From: Paracoccus denitrificans
GTDB lineage: Bacteria > Pseudomonadota > Alphaproteobacteria > Rhodobacterales > Rhodobacteraceae
Direction of reading: 5' to 3'
DNA length: 62,947 bases
Assembly: GCA_003240735.1 (NCBI GenBank)
Contig: QFNE01000015.1
Coordinates: forward strand, 1 to 62,947
In this document: piece after piece, positions 38,665 to 46,467 of the stretch
How positions within the stretch are numbered: position 1 is the first letter of the stretch
Layout of the letters: each line of letters starts with the position of its first letter
Notes under the pieces: generated by a model
What the model was told of the DNA's origin: nothing
Database searches by the model: none
The model's input: the letters and a program-made list of their open reading frames with translations, nothing else
Position numbers and translations under genes: made by a program

Positions 38665-39990
38665 ATGACAGCTGCAGAAGATACGACGGCAGGGCGGTTG
38701 ACCCACCGCCGGGTGTTGGCGATCGCCCTCCCCATCGTCCTGTCGAACGCAACGATCCCGATCCTTGGGGCGGTGGACACGGGCGTCATCGGCCAACTGG
38801 GACTGGCCGAGCCGATCGGCGCCGTCGGAATCGGCGCCGTCATCCTGACATCGATCTATTGGGTGTTCGGTTTCCTGCGCATGGGCACGTCAGGGCTAGT
38901 GGCGCAGGCGCGGGGTGCCCACGACCCGGGGCTGGTGGGCGCACATCTGGTCCGCGCGCTGACCATCGCGCTGGGGATCGGCGCGGTGATCATCCTGATC
39001 CATGCCCCCCTGATGGCGGTCGCGTTCCACTTTGCGCCCGCCTCAGCCGGGGTTGAGGAGATGGCGCGGCAGTATCTGTCGATCCGGTTCTGGGGCGCGC
39101 CGGCCACCATCGGGATGTATGCACTGACCGGCTGGATGATTGCTGCCGAACGCACCCGCGACGTGCTGATCGTCCAGCTGGTCGTGAATATCCTGAACAT
39201 CGGTCTGGACCTGTGGTTCGTTCTGGGGCTTGGCTGGGGCGTCCCCGGCGTCGCGAGCGCGACGTTGATTGCCGAGATCGCGGGTTTCCTGTTCGCGCTT
39301 TATCTGGCGCGGAAGCCGATCCGGCTGGGTCTGCAACAGGCGCATCTGTTTGCCCGGGGCGAACTGGTCCGCATGGCACAGGTCAACACCGACATCATGC
39401 TGCGCACGCTGATGCTGCTGACGTTCCCGCTCAGCTTCATGTTCCTGTCCGCCGCGCAGGGTGACGTGACGCTGGCGGCCAATCAGGTGCTGAACCAGTT
39501 CATCGCGCTGACGGCGTTTGCGCTGGACGGGTTCGCCTTTGCCGCAGAAAGCCTTGTCGGGCAGGCCATCGGGGCCAAGCGCCCCGATCAGGTCCGCCGC
39601 GCGGCCTGGCTTGCAAGCCTTTGGGGTGTCATCGGGTCCGTCGTGATGATGCTGGTCTTCGCCGTTTTCGGCGGTGCCATCATCGACCTGCTGACCACTG
39701 CGCCCGACGTCCGGGACGAAGCGCGCAGATACCTGCCCTATCTGATCGCGGCGCCTGTCGTCAGCATCGCGGCGTGGATGCTGGACGGGATCTTCATCGG
39801 GGCTACGCTGACCCGCGACATGCGTAACGCGATGGCGCTGGCTGTCCTTTGCTATGCCGCGGCGCTGGCGATCCTGCCCCCGATCATGGGAGAAGCGGGC
39901 CTTTGGGCCGCGCTGCTGATCCTGAACACCAGCCGCGCGATCTTCATGTGGCGCCGCTATCCCCGGGTGGAGGCTGCGGCGCGCGGCTGA
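38665..39990 (+). CDS. MATE-family efflux transporter
   Basis: 441 residues with about 12 hydrophobic helices in two similar halves, as in MATE transporters of the DinF/NorM superfamily. Start MTAAEDTTAGRLTHRRVLAIALP; signatures are LGAVDTGVIGQLG in helix 1-2 and FAAESLVGQAIGAK in the second half. It likely exports drugs or metabolites using an ion gradient. It is the last gene of the thioesterase operon; a link between acyl hydrolysis and export is possible but not shown. Confidence 0.92.
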   Translation: MTAAEDTTAGRLTHRRVLAIALPIVLSNATIPILGAVDTGVIGQLGLAEPIGAVGIGAVILTSIYWVFGFLRMGTSGLVAQARGAHDPGLVGAHLVRALTIALGIGAVIILIHAPLMAVAFHFAPASAGVEEMARQYLSIRFWGAPATIGMYALTGWMIAAERTRDVLIVQLVVNILNIGLDLWFVLGLGWGVPGVASATLIAEIAGFLFALYLARKPIRLGLQQAHLFARGELVRMAQVNTDIMLRTLMLLTFPLSFMFLSAAQGDVTLAANQVLNQFIALTAFALDGFAFAAESLVGQAIGAKRPDQVRRAAWLASLWGVIGSVVMMLVFAVFGGAIIDLLTTAPDVRDEARRYLPYLIAAPVVSIAAWMLDGIFIGATLTRDMRNAMALAVLCYAAALAILPPIMGEAGLWAALLILNTSRAIFMWRRYPRVEAAARG

Positions 39991-39994
39991 TCAG

Positions 39995-40993
39995 TCAGAT
40001 CAGCCCTTCCTTGGCAAACAGTGCGGCGACGTCCGCCACCGGGCGGGCGCCCACATGGCCGATTACCTCGGCCGCCGCGACGCAGCCCATCCGGCCTGCG
40101 ACGTCCAGCGGCTTGCCGCTCGCAAGGCCAAAGATCAGACCCGCGGCGAACTGATCGCCCGCCCCGGTCGCGTCCACAGGCACGACCTCGTGCACCGGTG
40201 CGGTCACGCGTTCCCCGTCGCGGATCAGAATGGCGTCGTGGCCAGACCGGGTGCAGATGACCGTGCGACATTCCTGCGCGGCCTGCGACAATGCGGCATC
40301 CAGATCCTCAACCTGATAAAGCGACTGCCATTCGTGATAATTGCCGATCACGTAATCCATCGGCCCCTTGACCAGCGACCGGAAATCGCCGCGATGACGG
40401 TCGACACAGAACGGATCGCTAAGCGCGATGCCCGCCTGACCGCCGGACGCGTGGCACAGTTCGGTCGCGCGCAGGAACGCGGCTTTGCCCTTGTCCTTGT
40501 CGAACAGATAGCCTTCCAGAAACAGCCACGTCGCTTCGGGGAAAAGCGCGTCACTGACATCGCCCGGCGCCAGTTCCGCCGAAATTCCCAGATAGGTGTT
40601 CATCGACCGCTCCCCATCCGGGGTGACGTGGATGATGCAGCGCGACGTCGGCAGGTCGGCGTCAACCACCGGCGCGTTCACGAAATCCGTGCCGTCGCGG
40701 GCCGTCTCGCGGGCATAGGCACGGCCCAGATCGTCATCGGCCACACGACCGATGAATGCGGTCGTCAGACCCAACCGGCCGATCCCCGCCAGCGTATTGG
40801 CCACCGACCCACCCGGGACCAGCTGCGATTCGCGTTGCGCCATGTCACGTGCCGCCAGCAGGTCATCGGACCTCGCGCGATCGACAAGCTGCATCACCCC
40901 CTTGTGGATGCCCAGCTCGCGCAGCGAGTCGTCGGTGGCTGGCGCGATCACATCCATGATGGCGTTGCCGATTCCGATCACCTGATAGCTCAT
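39995..40993 (-). CDS. PfkB-family kinase, adenosine kinase-like
   Basis: 332 residues of the ribokinase fold. PfkB motif 2 with the catalytic base is DATGAGDQFAAGLIFGLASG at about 274-293. The N-terminal GNAIMDVIA and GGSVANTLAGIGRLG match the adenosine kinase-like group. In Rhodobacteraceae this is usually annotated adenosine kinase. It starts with an ATGA overlap after nth, so the two are co-translated. Substrate not certain. Confidence 0.88.
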   Translation of the reverse strand: MSYQVIGIGNAIMDVIAPATDDSLRELGIHKGVMQLVDRARSDDLLAARDMAQRESQLVPGGSVANTLAGIGRLGLTTAFIGRVADDDLGRAYARETARDGTDFVNAPVVDADLPTSRCIIHVTPDGERSMNTYLGISAELAPGDVSDALFPEATWLFLEGYLFDKDKGKAAFLRATELCHASGGQAGIALSDPFCVDRHRGDFRSLVKGPMDYVIGNYHEWQSLYQVEDLDAALSQAAQECRTVICTRSGHDAILIRDGERVTAPVHEVVPVDATGAGDQFAAGLIFGLASGKPLDVAGRMGCVAAAEVIGHVGARPVADVAALFAKEGLI

Positions 40994-41673
40994 GTCGTCT
41001 TGTCCTCATAGGCGCAGATCTGATTGATGGGGCAGATCGCACAACGCGGCCGCCGCGCAAGGCAGATATACCGCCCGTGCAGAATCAGCCAGTGATGGGC
41101 GTCGCCCTGATAGGGGGCGGGCACGTTGTCCTCGATCGCGCGCTCGACCTCGGTTTCATCGCGGCCGGGGGCCAGATGGGTGCGGTTGCTGACGCGAAAG
41201 ATGTGCGTGTCCACGGCCTGCGCCGGAATATGCCAGATGCAGTTCAGAACGACGTTCGCCGTCTTGCGGCCCACCCCCGGCAACGACGTCAGCGCCGTGC
41301 GCGACGACGGGACCTGCCCGCCGAAGTCGTCGATCAGCCGTTGCGACAGCGCGACCACGTTCTTGGCCTTCTGACGATACAGCCCGATCGTCTTGATCAG
41401 TTCGGTCACCCCTTCGACCCCCAGCGCGACCATCGCCGCAGGTGTCGGCGCGGCTTGAAACAGCGCGGGTGTCGCGCGGTTCACGCTGGCATCCGTTGCC
41501 TGCGCCGACAGGGCGACGGCAACCAGCAGGGTATAGGCATCGGTGTATTTCAGTTCGGTCTTGGGATGGGGATTGGTTTCGGCGAACTGCTCGAACGCGG
41601 CCACCTGATCGGCGTAAGGCAGCGGCGGGGGCAGCCGGGTGCGGCTGGCGGATCTGGCGGGCGCGCGGGTCAT
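40990..41673 (-). CDS. nth: Endonuclease III
   Basis: Base-excision repair glycosylase/AP lyase for oxidised pyrimidines. 227 residues from the ATG at 41673; a TTG 12 codons upstream is less likely. Helix-hairpin-helix LPGVGRKTANVV contains the catalytic K137; D155 lies in VDTHIFRVSNR. The 4Fe-4S loop cysteines are C204, C211, C214 and C220 with C-x6-C-x2-C-x5-C spacing. The downstream PfkB gene overlaps by 4 bases. ogt lies divergently. Confidence 0.96.
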   Translation of the reverse strand: MTRAPARSASRTRLPPPLPYADQVAAFEQFAETNPHPKTELKYTDAYTLLVAVALSAQATDASVNRATPALFQAAPTPAAMVALGVEGVTELIKTIGLYRQKAKNVVALSQRLIDDFGGQVPSSRTALTSLPGVGRKTANVVLNCIWHIPAQAVDTHIFRVSNRTHLAPGRDETEVERAIEDNVPAPYQGDAHHWLILHGRYICLARRPRCAICPINQICAYEDKTT

Positions 41674-41779
41674 GAAACCTGTCTTGCCGCGCGTCAGCCA
41701 GTTGCACAAGCGGTGGACGGAACATTAGGCGCGGGGTTAGGCTTTTGTCAGCGCACCGTGCCACCATGGGAAAACTGCC

Positions 41780-42355
41780 ATGCCCGCGACCGAGCCCACC
41801 CCTGACCTGACCGTCGTCTTCGTCACCGCCGACGACGTGACCGACACCCTGCTGATCGGCCGCTTCGACAGTCCGATCGGTCGGTTGGTCGCCATCGGCG
41901 CCGAGGGCACGCTGTGGGCCGTGGGTGTCGTTGGCGAGATGGACGAGACGACGGTTCTGGACGACCTGCTGCGCCGCCTGCCCCACGCCCGCCTTGTCGA
42001 GGCGCCAGAGGCCTTGGCCCCCGCGGTCGAAAGCCTGCTGCGTGGCCGGGGCGAGGTGCGCGTCCATGTGACGGGGACGCCATTTCAGTTGGCCGTCTGG
42101 CGCGCGCTGACAGGGGTGCCGGCGGGTCAGGTGATCAGCTATGCCACGCTCGCCGACCGGATCGGTCATCCCGCGGCCCTGCGCGCGGTGGGAACAGCCG
42201 TCGGTCAGAACCCTGTCGCCTGGGCGATTCCCTGCCACCGTGTCACGCGAAAAAGCGGCGCGATCGGCGGCTATCGGTGGGGCGTTTCGGTCAAACGCGC
42301 GCTTTTGGCACGCGAAGGCGCCGTCGTCGCACAGCTTGCAATCGCCGAAATGTGA
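41780..42355 (+). CDS. ogt: Methylated-DNA-protein-cysteine methyltransferase
   Basis: 191 residues. Removes alkyl groups from O6-alkylguanine onto a cysteine, a suicide reaction. The acceptor is C152 in the PCHRV motif (IPCHRVTRKSGAIGGY). The DNA-binding HTH with RAVGTAVGQNP and the tyrosine in ISYATLAD are present. Only the Ogt/Ada-C unit is present, without an Ada N-terminal domain. Sits divergent from nth, making a DNA-repair pair. Confidence 0.93.
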   Translation: MPATEPTPDLTVVFVTADDVTDTLLIGRFDSPIGRLVAIGAEGTLWAVGVVGEMDETTVLDDLLRRLPHARLVEAPEALAPAVESLLRGRGEVRVHVTGTPFQLAVWRALTGVPAGQVISYATLADRIGHPAALRAVGTAVGQNPVAWAIPCHRVTRKSGAIGGYRWGVSVKRALLAREGAVVAQLAIAEM

Positions 42356-42479
42356 GGCGCTTTCAGGAACTTCGCGGGCAAGTCACGGATTTGTCGGGTG
42401 GCTAACAACCGGGCCTGCATGCATGGCTTGGCGACAATTGATGCCCGAAACGGCATCATCATCAGGAAAGGTCTAACGA

Positions 42480-43160
42480 ATGAAAGCCCGTATTGGTCTT
42501 ATCGCAGCCGCAACCGGCATCGTGGCACTGGGTGCCTGTACTGAACCCTATGGCCAAGGCGGCACGGGTGTCAGCATTCCGGGCCAGAACCGGACCCAAC
42601 AAGGCGCGGTCGCCGGTGCGGTGCTTGGGACGATTTATGGCGCGACACGCGACAGCGACAGCAACAACCGGGGCCGTGACGCCGCCCGTGGCGCCATTGT
42701 GGGCGGTCTGGTCGGTGGCCTTGGCGGCGCAGCTTTGGACGCGCAGGCGCGGACCTTGCAGAACCAGATCACGACGCCAGGTGTCAACGTCACGAACACC
42801 GGCAACTCACTGAACGTCACACTGCCAGAAGGCGTGCTGTTCGGCTTTGACAGCGCGACTGTCAGCGGCGCTGCCCGTGGCGATTTGCTGGCCGTGGCCC
42901 GCAACCTGCAGCAGTATCCGAATTCGACGGTTCAGGTCATCGGGCACACCGACTCCCGCGGGACCGACGCCTACAACTTCGACCTGTCGCAGCGCCGAGC
43001 ACAGGCGGTCGGCGCAATCCTGCAGCAAGGCGGTGTGTCGGCAACCCGCATCGCGGCCATCGGGCGCGGCAAGACCCAGCCGATTGCCTCTAACAACACC
43101 GATGCCGGTCGCGCCCAGAACCGTCGGGTCGAGATCATCATCACCCCGACGGGTCGCTGA
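42480..43160 (+). CDS. OmpA-family lipoprotein with glycine zipper
   Basis: 226 residues with a lipoprotein signal peptide; the lipobox ends at C20 (IVALGAC). A glycine-zipper segment (GAVAGAVLGTIYGAT and GAIVGGLVGGLGGAALD) spans about 40-83. The C-terminal OmpA-like domain (about 115-226) has the peptidoglycan-binding TDSRGTDAYNFDLSQRRAQAV with the Asp and Arg ligands. It resembles YiaD-type outer-membrane lipoproteins that tether to the cell wall. AAAGG precedes the ATG. It has a terminator downstream. Confidence 0.92.
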   Translation: MKARIGLIAAATGIVALGACTEPYGQGGTGVSIPGQNRTQQGAVAGAVLGTIYGATRDSDSNNRGRDAARGAIVGGLVGGLGGAALDAQARTLQNQITTPGVNVTNTGNSLNVTLPEGVLFGFDSATVSGAARGDLLAVARNLQQYPNSTVQVIGHTDSRGTDAYNFDLSQRRAQAVGAILQQGGVSATRIAAIGRGKTQPIASNNTDAGRAQNRRVEIIITPTGR

Positions 43161-43209
43161 TCGTCGATAATGCGGGGGGCGGAGCACCGCTCCCCTGCTC
43201 ACGGCATAA

Positions 43210-43243
43210 AAAAGCCCCGGCGCAGATGCGTCGGGGCTTTTCA
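43210..43243. terminator. Bidirectional terminator between OmpA lipoprotein and atpF
   Basis: Stem of 10 bp (AAAAGCCCCG with CGGGGCTTTT) continued by GCGCA/TGCGT with a GA loop. T-runs occur on both strands, fitting the two convergent genes. Confidence 0.88.
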
Positions 43244-43261
43244 CTAAGGTGCTGGTGCCGA

Positions 43262-43837
43262 TCAGTTCAGGCGGCGACCGACGTCGTCGATGGCGTGGTC
43301 GATGCTGGACGCACGCTCGGCTGGGCCGATCTGCTTGGCCAAAACGTCGGATGCGGCTGCCACGGCAAGCTGGACAGCCTGATCGCGCACGGCGCGGACG
43401 GCATCCGCCTCGGCGGAAGCGATCTGGTCCTGCGCGGCGACAAGGCGGCGCTCGATCGAAAGCTTCAGATCGTCTTTGGCGCGCTGTGCCTGTGCAATCG
43501 CCTCACGGCGGGCATTGGCAACGATGTCGTCAGCCTGGGTCTTCACCTCGCGCTGGCGACGTTCGTAGGACGCATAGATCTCTTGCGCTTCGTCACGCAG
43601 ACGGCGCGCCTCGGCCAGATCGGTGCGGATGCCTTCGGCCCGACGGTCCAGCAATCCGCCGATTGCCGCGGGGACGCGGAAATAAAGCAGGATCGCAACA
43701 AACAGCAGGAACGCCAGCGTCACAATGAAATCTGTGTTGCGCAGGCTGAAGAACGGGCCAGCCGCCGCAAAAGCCGGGGCAGCCGTCAGGCCACCTGCGA
43801 CGGCGACCATCAGCGTGGGAACAAGACGGCGGGTCAT
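43262..43837 (-). CDS. atpF: ATP synthase F0 subunit b
   Basis: 191 residues. A hydrophobic N-terminal region with a possible signal-like stretch (VPTLMVAVAGGLTAAPAFA) is followed by the membrane helix (FIVTLAFLLFVAILLYF, about 37-53) and a long charged helix (70-180) forming the peripheral stalk. Its start overlaps the b' gene by 4 bases. It is the last gene of the F0 operon. The apparent signal peptide is common among Rhodobacteraceae b subunits. Confidence 0.94.
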   Translation of the reverse strand: MTRRLVPTLMVAVAGGLTAAPAFAAAGPFFSLRNTDFIVTLAFLLFVAILLYFRVPAAIGGLLDRRAEGIRTDLAEARRLRDEAQEIYASYERRQREVKTQADDIVANARREAIAQAQRAKDDLKLSIERRLVAAQDQIASAEADAVRAVRDQAVQLAVAAASDVLAKQIGPAERASSIDHAIDDVGRRLN

Positions 43838-44430
43838 TGCACCAATCCCTTCATGCGGCTGTCGATGGCGCCGTCCAGCGCCGCGTCGTCGGCATGTCCG
43901 CCGAACACGCGCACCAGTTCGGATGCAACATCACGTGCAACGCTGCGTGCATCCTGCGCCGAGGTGGCACGGATTTCGCCGATGCGCTTTTCCGATTCCG
44001 CCGTGCGGGCCGAGATTTCGGCGTCCGCATGCGCAATCGCTGCATCCAGTTCTTTCTGGATTTCGGCGCGGTTGGCGGCAACGATCTTCTGCGCCTCTCC
44101 CCGTGCGTCGGCAAGCGCCTTGTCATAGGCGGCTTCGGCGTCCTTGGCCTTCTTCTTGAAGTCCTCGGCCGCCATCAGGTCGCTGGTCATCAGACCCTGA
44201 CGGTCAGCCAGAATGCGGCCAATCCGGGGCAGTGCGACACGCGACAATGCGAAATAGATGATCGCCAGCGCAACCAGCAGCCAGAAAATCTGGTTGCCGA
44301 ACGTGCTGAAATCAAGCTGCGGCATTCCTGCCGAGCTGGCCGCCTCGACATGCGCGCCGGCGGCGGCATCGTGGGCGGTGGTGGTCGTTTCGACCGCGGT
44401 TGGGGCGGTCTGCTGCGAAAGGCTGAACAT
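43834..44430 (-). CDS. atpF': ATP synthase F0 subunit b'
   Basis: 198 residues. A long N-terminal Ala/Thr/His-rich cytosolic segment (1-40) precedes one membrane helix (FWLLVALAIIYFAL, about 49-65) and a long amphipathic helix that pairs with subunit b. Two different b-type subunits are typical of photosynthetic bacteria and alphaproteobacteria. The order E-b'-b is standard in Rhodobacter relatives. Confidence 0.92.
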   Translation of the reverse strand: MFSLSQQTAPTAVETTTTAHDAAAGAHVEAASSAGMPQLDFSTFGNQIFWLLVALAIIYFALSRVALPRIGRILADRQGLMTSDLMAAEDFKKKAKDAEAAYDKALADARGEAQKIVAANRAEIQKELDAAIAHADAEISARTAESEKRIGEIRATSAQDARSVARDVASELVRVFGGHADDAALDGAIDSRMKGLVQ

Positions 44431-44503
44431 ATCCTATCCCTGGCCTGCGGTGGGCAATCGGGCGGGGCGTTGGCCCCACCCAAAAGCAAGGATCAAGATC
44501 GGA

Positions 44504-44746
44504 TCAGGCTGCGAACAGCAGCAGAAGAGCGACCAGGAACGAGAAGATGCCGAGAGCTTCGGCAAAGGCCATGCCGATGAACAGCGTGGCGGTCTGCGAC
44601 GCAGCAGCCGACGGATTGCGAAGCGCGCCCGACAGGTAGTTGCCGGCGACGTTGCCCACGCCGATGGCGGCGCCCGCCATCCCGATGCAGGCCAGACCCG
44701 CACCCAGATATTTGCCCAGCTCGGCGTAGTTGGCGACGTTTTCCAT
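44504..44746 (-). CDS. atpE: ATP synthase F0 subunit c
   Basis: 80-residue proteolipid that forms the rotor ring. Two hydrophobic helices (about 10-37 and 55-78) join by the RNPSAAASQ loop, with the proton-binding Glu E63 in GMAFAEALGIF. The glycine-rich first helix (GAGLACIGMAGAAIGVG) is typical. It lies between atpB and the b' gene. Confidence 0.96.
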   Translation of the reverse strand: MENVANYAELGKYLGAGLACIGMAGAAIGVGNVAGNYLSGALRNPSAAASQTATLFIGMAFAEALGIFSFLVALLLLFAA

Positions 44747-44796
44747 AATATGCTCCTTGAGGCTTTGGAAACGGTTGGAAGAGGGTCCTGCCGGCC

Positions 44797-45552
44797 TTAG
44801 TGGGCCGGGTGCAGTGCGTCCTTCAGATAGACGCAGGTCAGGATGGTGAAGACGTAGGCCTGAATGACGGCGACCATCAGTTCGAAGGCGATCATGCCGG
44901 TGATGGCCAGAACCGAAACCGGGGCGACCAGCGCAATCGCAGCGAAGGCAGCGAAAACCTTGATCACGGCGTGGCCGGCCAGAAGGTTACCGGCAAGACG
45001 AATGGAATGGCTGACCGGGCGCACGAAGTAGGAAATGATCTCGATCACGGCAAGAACCGGGCGCAGCACCAGCGGCGCGGACTTGACCCAGAACAGGCCG
45101 AGGAAGTGCGAGCCGTTCTTGACGAAACCAAGGATGGTGACGCCCACAAACACCAGAAGCGCCAGAACGCCGGTCACTGCGATGTGCGATGTGGTGGTGA
45201 ATGATTTCGGAAGGATGCCCAGCAGGTTCGCGAAAAGGATGAACGTGAACAGCGTGAAGACATACGGGAAGTATTTCAGCCCGTCCTTGCCGGTCACGTC
45301 CTCGATCATCTTGTGGACAAGACCGTATGCCAGTTCGGCCAGCGACTGAACGCGCGACGGGATGAGCGCGCGACCGCGCGTGCCCATGACGAACAGGGCG
45401 ACGATGACCAGAACGGCCAGACCCAGCCACAGCGTGACGTTTGTGGGGGTGTACCAATGAACCTCGGTCCCGCCGAACAGCGGTTTCACGATGAACTGGT
45501 CCATCGGGTGGAAGCTCAGACCCGAACCTTCGCCATGTGCCTCAGTCGCCAC
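44797..45552 (-). CDS. atpB: ATP synthase F0 subunit a
   Basis: 251 residues from a GTG at 45552; this gives the N-terminus VATEAHGEG common to Rhodobacteraceae subunit a. It overlaps the end of atpI. Five or six membrane helices; the essential Arg lies in SHSIRLAGNLLAGH at about 195, and the C-terminal helix is FELMVAVIQAYVFTILTCVYL. It forms the proton channel facing the c-ring. Confidence 0.95.
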   Translation of the reverse strand: MATEAHGEGSGLSFHPMDQFIVKPLFGGTEVHWYTPTNVTLWLGLAVLVIVALFVMGTRGRALIPSRVQSLAELAYGLVHKMIEDVTGKDGLKYFPYVFTLFTFILFANLLGILPKSFTTTSHIAVTGVLALLVFVGVTILGFVKNGSHFLGLFWVKSAPLVLRPVLAVIEIISYFVRPVSHSIRLAGNLLAGHAVIKVFAAFAAIALVAPVSVLAITGMIAFELMVAVIQAYVFTILTCVYLKDALHPAH

Positions 45553-45916
45553 GATCCATCCTCTCCACATCCGGCTTGGCCGGGTCAATCTTGTCCGCCG
45601 AAGCGGTATTCATCTCGGCCGCAGTCCGCATCATCGTCCTGACGCCGCCGGCAAAACCCAGCAGGATAAAGACGACCAGCAGGATCGGCGTCGTGCCGAG
45701 CAGGCGGTCCAGTCCAAAGCCGATGCCGAAACCCAGCGCCAGCCCCGCAACCAGTTCGACGACCATCCGCCAGGCCTGATTGGCCTGATGGAACTTGTCG
45801 GCACCGGGGGTCGCAGGCCGCTTGTCGACCCGCAGTTCCTGAAGCCGCTTGTCCAGCGACTCCAGACGTTCGGCGTCTTTCGCGCGTTCGGTATCGTGAC
45901 CGCGTCCGTCGCTCAA
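45542..45916 (-). CDS. atpI: ATP synthase subunit I
   Basis: 124 residues from a TTG at 45916, preceded by GGGGGAAG. A charged N-terminal stretch is followed by two membrane helices (about 47-67 and 75-93; GFGIGFGLDRLLGT between). AtpI helps c-ring assembly. It overlaps atpB by 11 bases. Its promoter lies just upstream (45943-45971). No ATG or GTG fits the conserved start, so the TTG is well supported. Confidence 0.88.
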   Translation of the reverse strand: MSDGRGHDTERAKDAERLESLDKRLQELRVDKRPATPGADKFHQANQAWRMVVELVAGLALGFGIGFGLDRLLGTTPILLVVFILLGFAGGVRTMMRTAAEMNTASADKIDPAKPDVERMDRGD

Positions 45917-45942
45917 GACTTCCCCCGTCTTCGGTTGGGGTG

Positions 45943-45971
45943 CTGATAGGGGGCGGGGGGCTGTGAGTCAA
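45943..45971 (-). promoter_or_regulatory. Candidate promoter of the F0 ATP synthase operon
   Basis: On the minus strand TTGACT and TATCAG lie exactly 17 bases apart, 27 bases before the atpI start codon. This is the best sigma-70-type match in the window. The spacer is a run of C and G. Confidence 0.6.
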
Positions 45972-46000
45972 CCGCTTGTGATTACGGCACAAGCGGTTGA
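45968..46000. repeat. 13-bp perfect inverted repeat between atpI and arsR
   Basis: TCAACCGCTTGTG at 45968-45980 and its reverse complement at 45988-46000, 7 bases apart. One arm overlaps the atpI -35 box; the other ends in TTGAAA facing arsR. It could be an operator or a hairpin. Confidence 0.65.
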
Positions 46001-46060
46001 AATCTTTGTATTTTATTCCTGTGGTTCGATTGCTTGCGTTGCTGACGCGCGCCCCGCATT

Positions 46061-46080
46061 ATTCAACCGAAACGTTGAAT
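46061..46080 (+). promoter_or_regulatory. 7-bp inverted repeat across the arsR start codon
   Basis: ATTCAAC and GTTGAAT flank a 6-base spacer; the second arm includes the first two bases of the ATG. It resembles an autoregulatory operator of an ArsR-type repressor. Confidence 0.5.
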
Positions 46081-46447
46081 GTCGGTGATGTCGCCCAATC
46101 CCCCCTCTGATGATGACCTCGACAGCGTCTTCGCGGCACTGGCGGACCCGACGCGGCGGCGCATTCTGGCGATGCTGCTGGAAGACGACATGGCAGTGAC
46201 CGATGTCGCCGATCCGTTTGGGATCAGCCTAGCCGCGATTTCCCGCCACCTTGCCGTTCTGGCGAGTGCGGGGCTGATCGCACAGGAACGGCGCGGTCGG
46301 ATCACGTGGTGCAAGCTGGACCCGGACGGGATGCGCGCGGCATCGGTGTGGATGCGGGGCTTTGGGCAGATCGACCCGCTTGATCTGGACGACTTCGAAC
46401 GGTTCCTGGCGGTGGAACTCGACAGTCCCAAAGGCGATTTCGATTAG
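46079..46447 (+). CDS. ArsR-family transcriptional regulator (SdpR-like)
   Basis: 122 residues. Winged helix typical of ArsR (ADPTRRRILAMLLEDD, then ISLAAISRHLAVLASAGLIAQERRG). No cysteine-pair metal site is seen, so it resembles the metal-independent SdpR group. No Shine-Dalgarno is clear for the ATG at 46079 or the one at 46088; an inverted repeat covers the first. It precedes the phosphoesterase gene by 20 bases and likely shares its transcript. Confidence 0.88.
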   Translation: MSVMSPNPPSDDDLDSVFAALADPTRRRILAMLLEDDMAVTDVADPFGISLAAISRHLAVLASAGLIAQERRGRITWCKLDPDGMRAASVWMRGFGQIDPLDLDDFERFLAVELDSPKGDFD

Positions 46448-46467
46448 GCTGAAGGCAAGGTGTCCAC

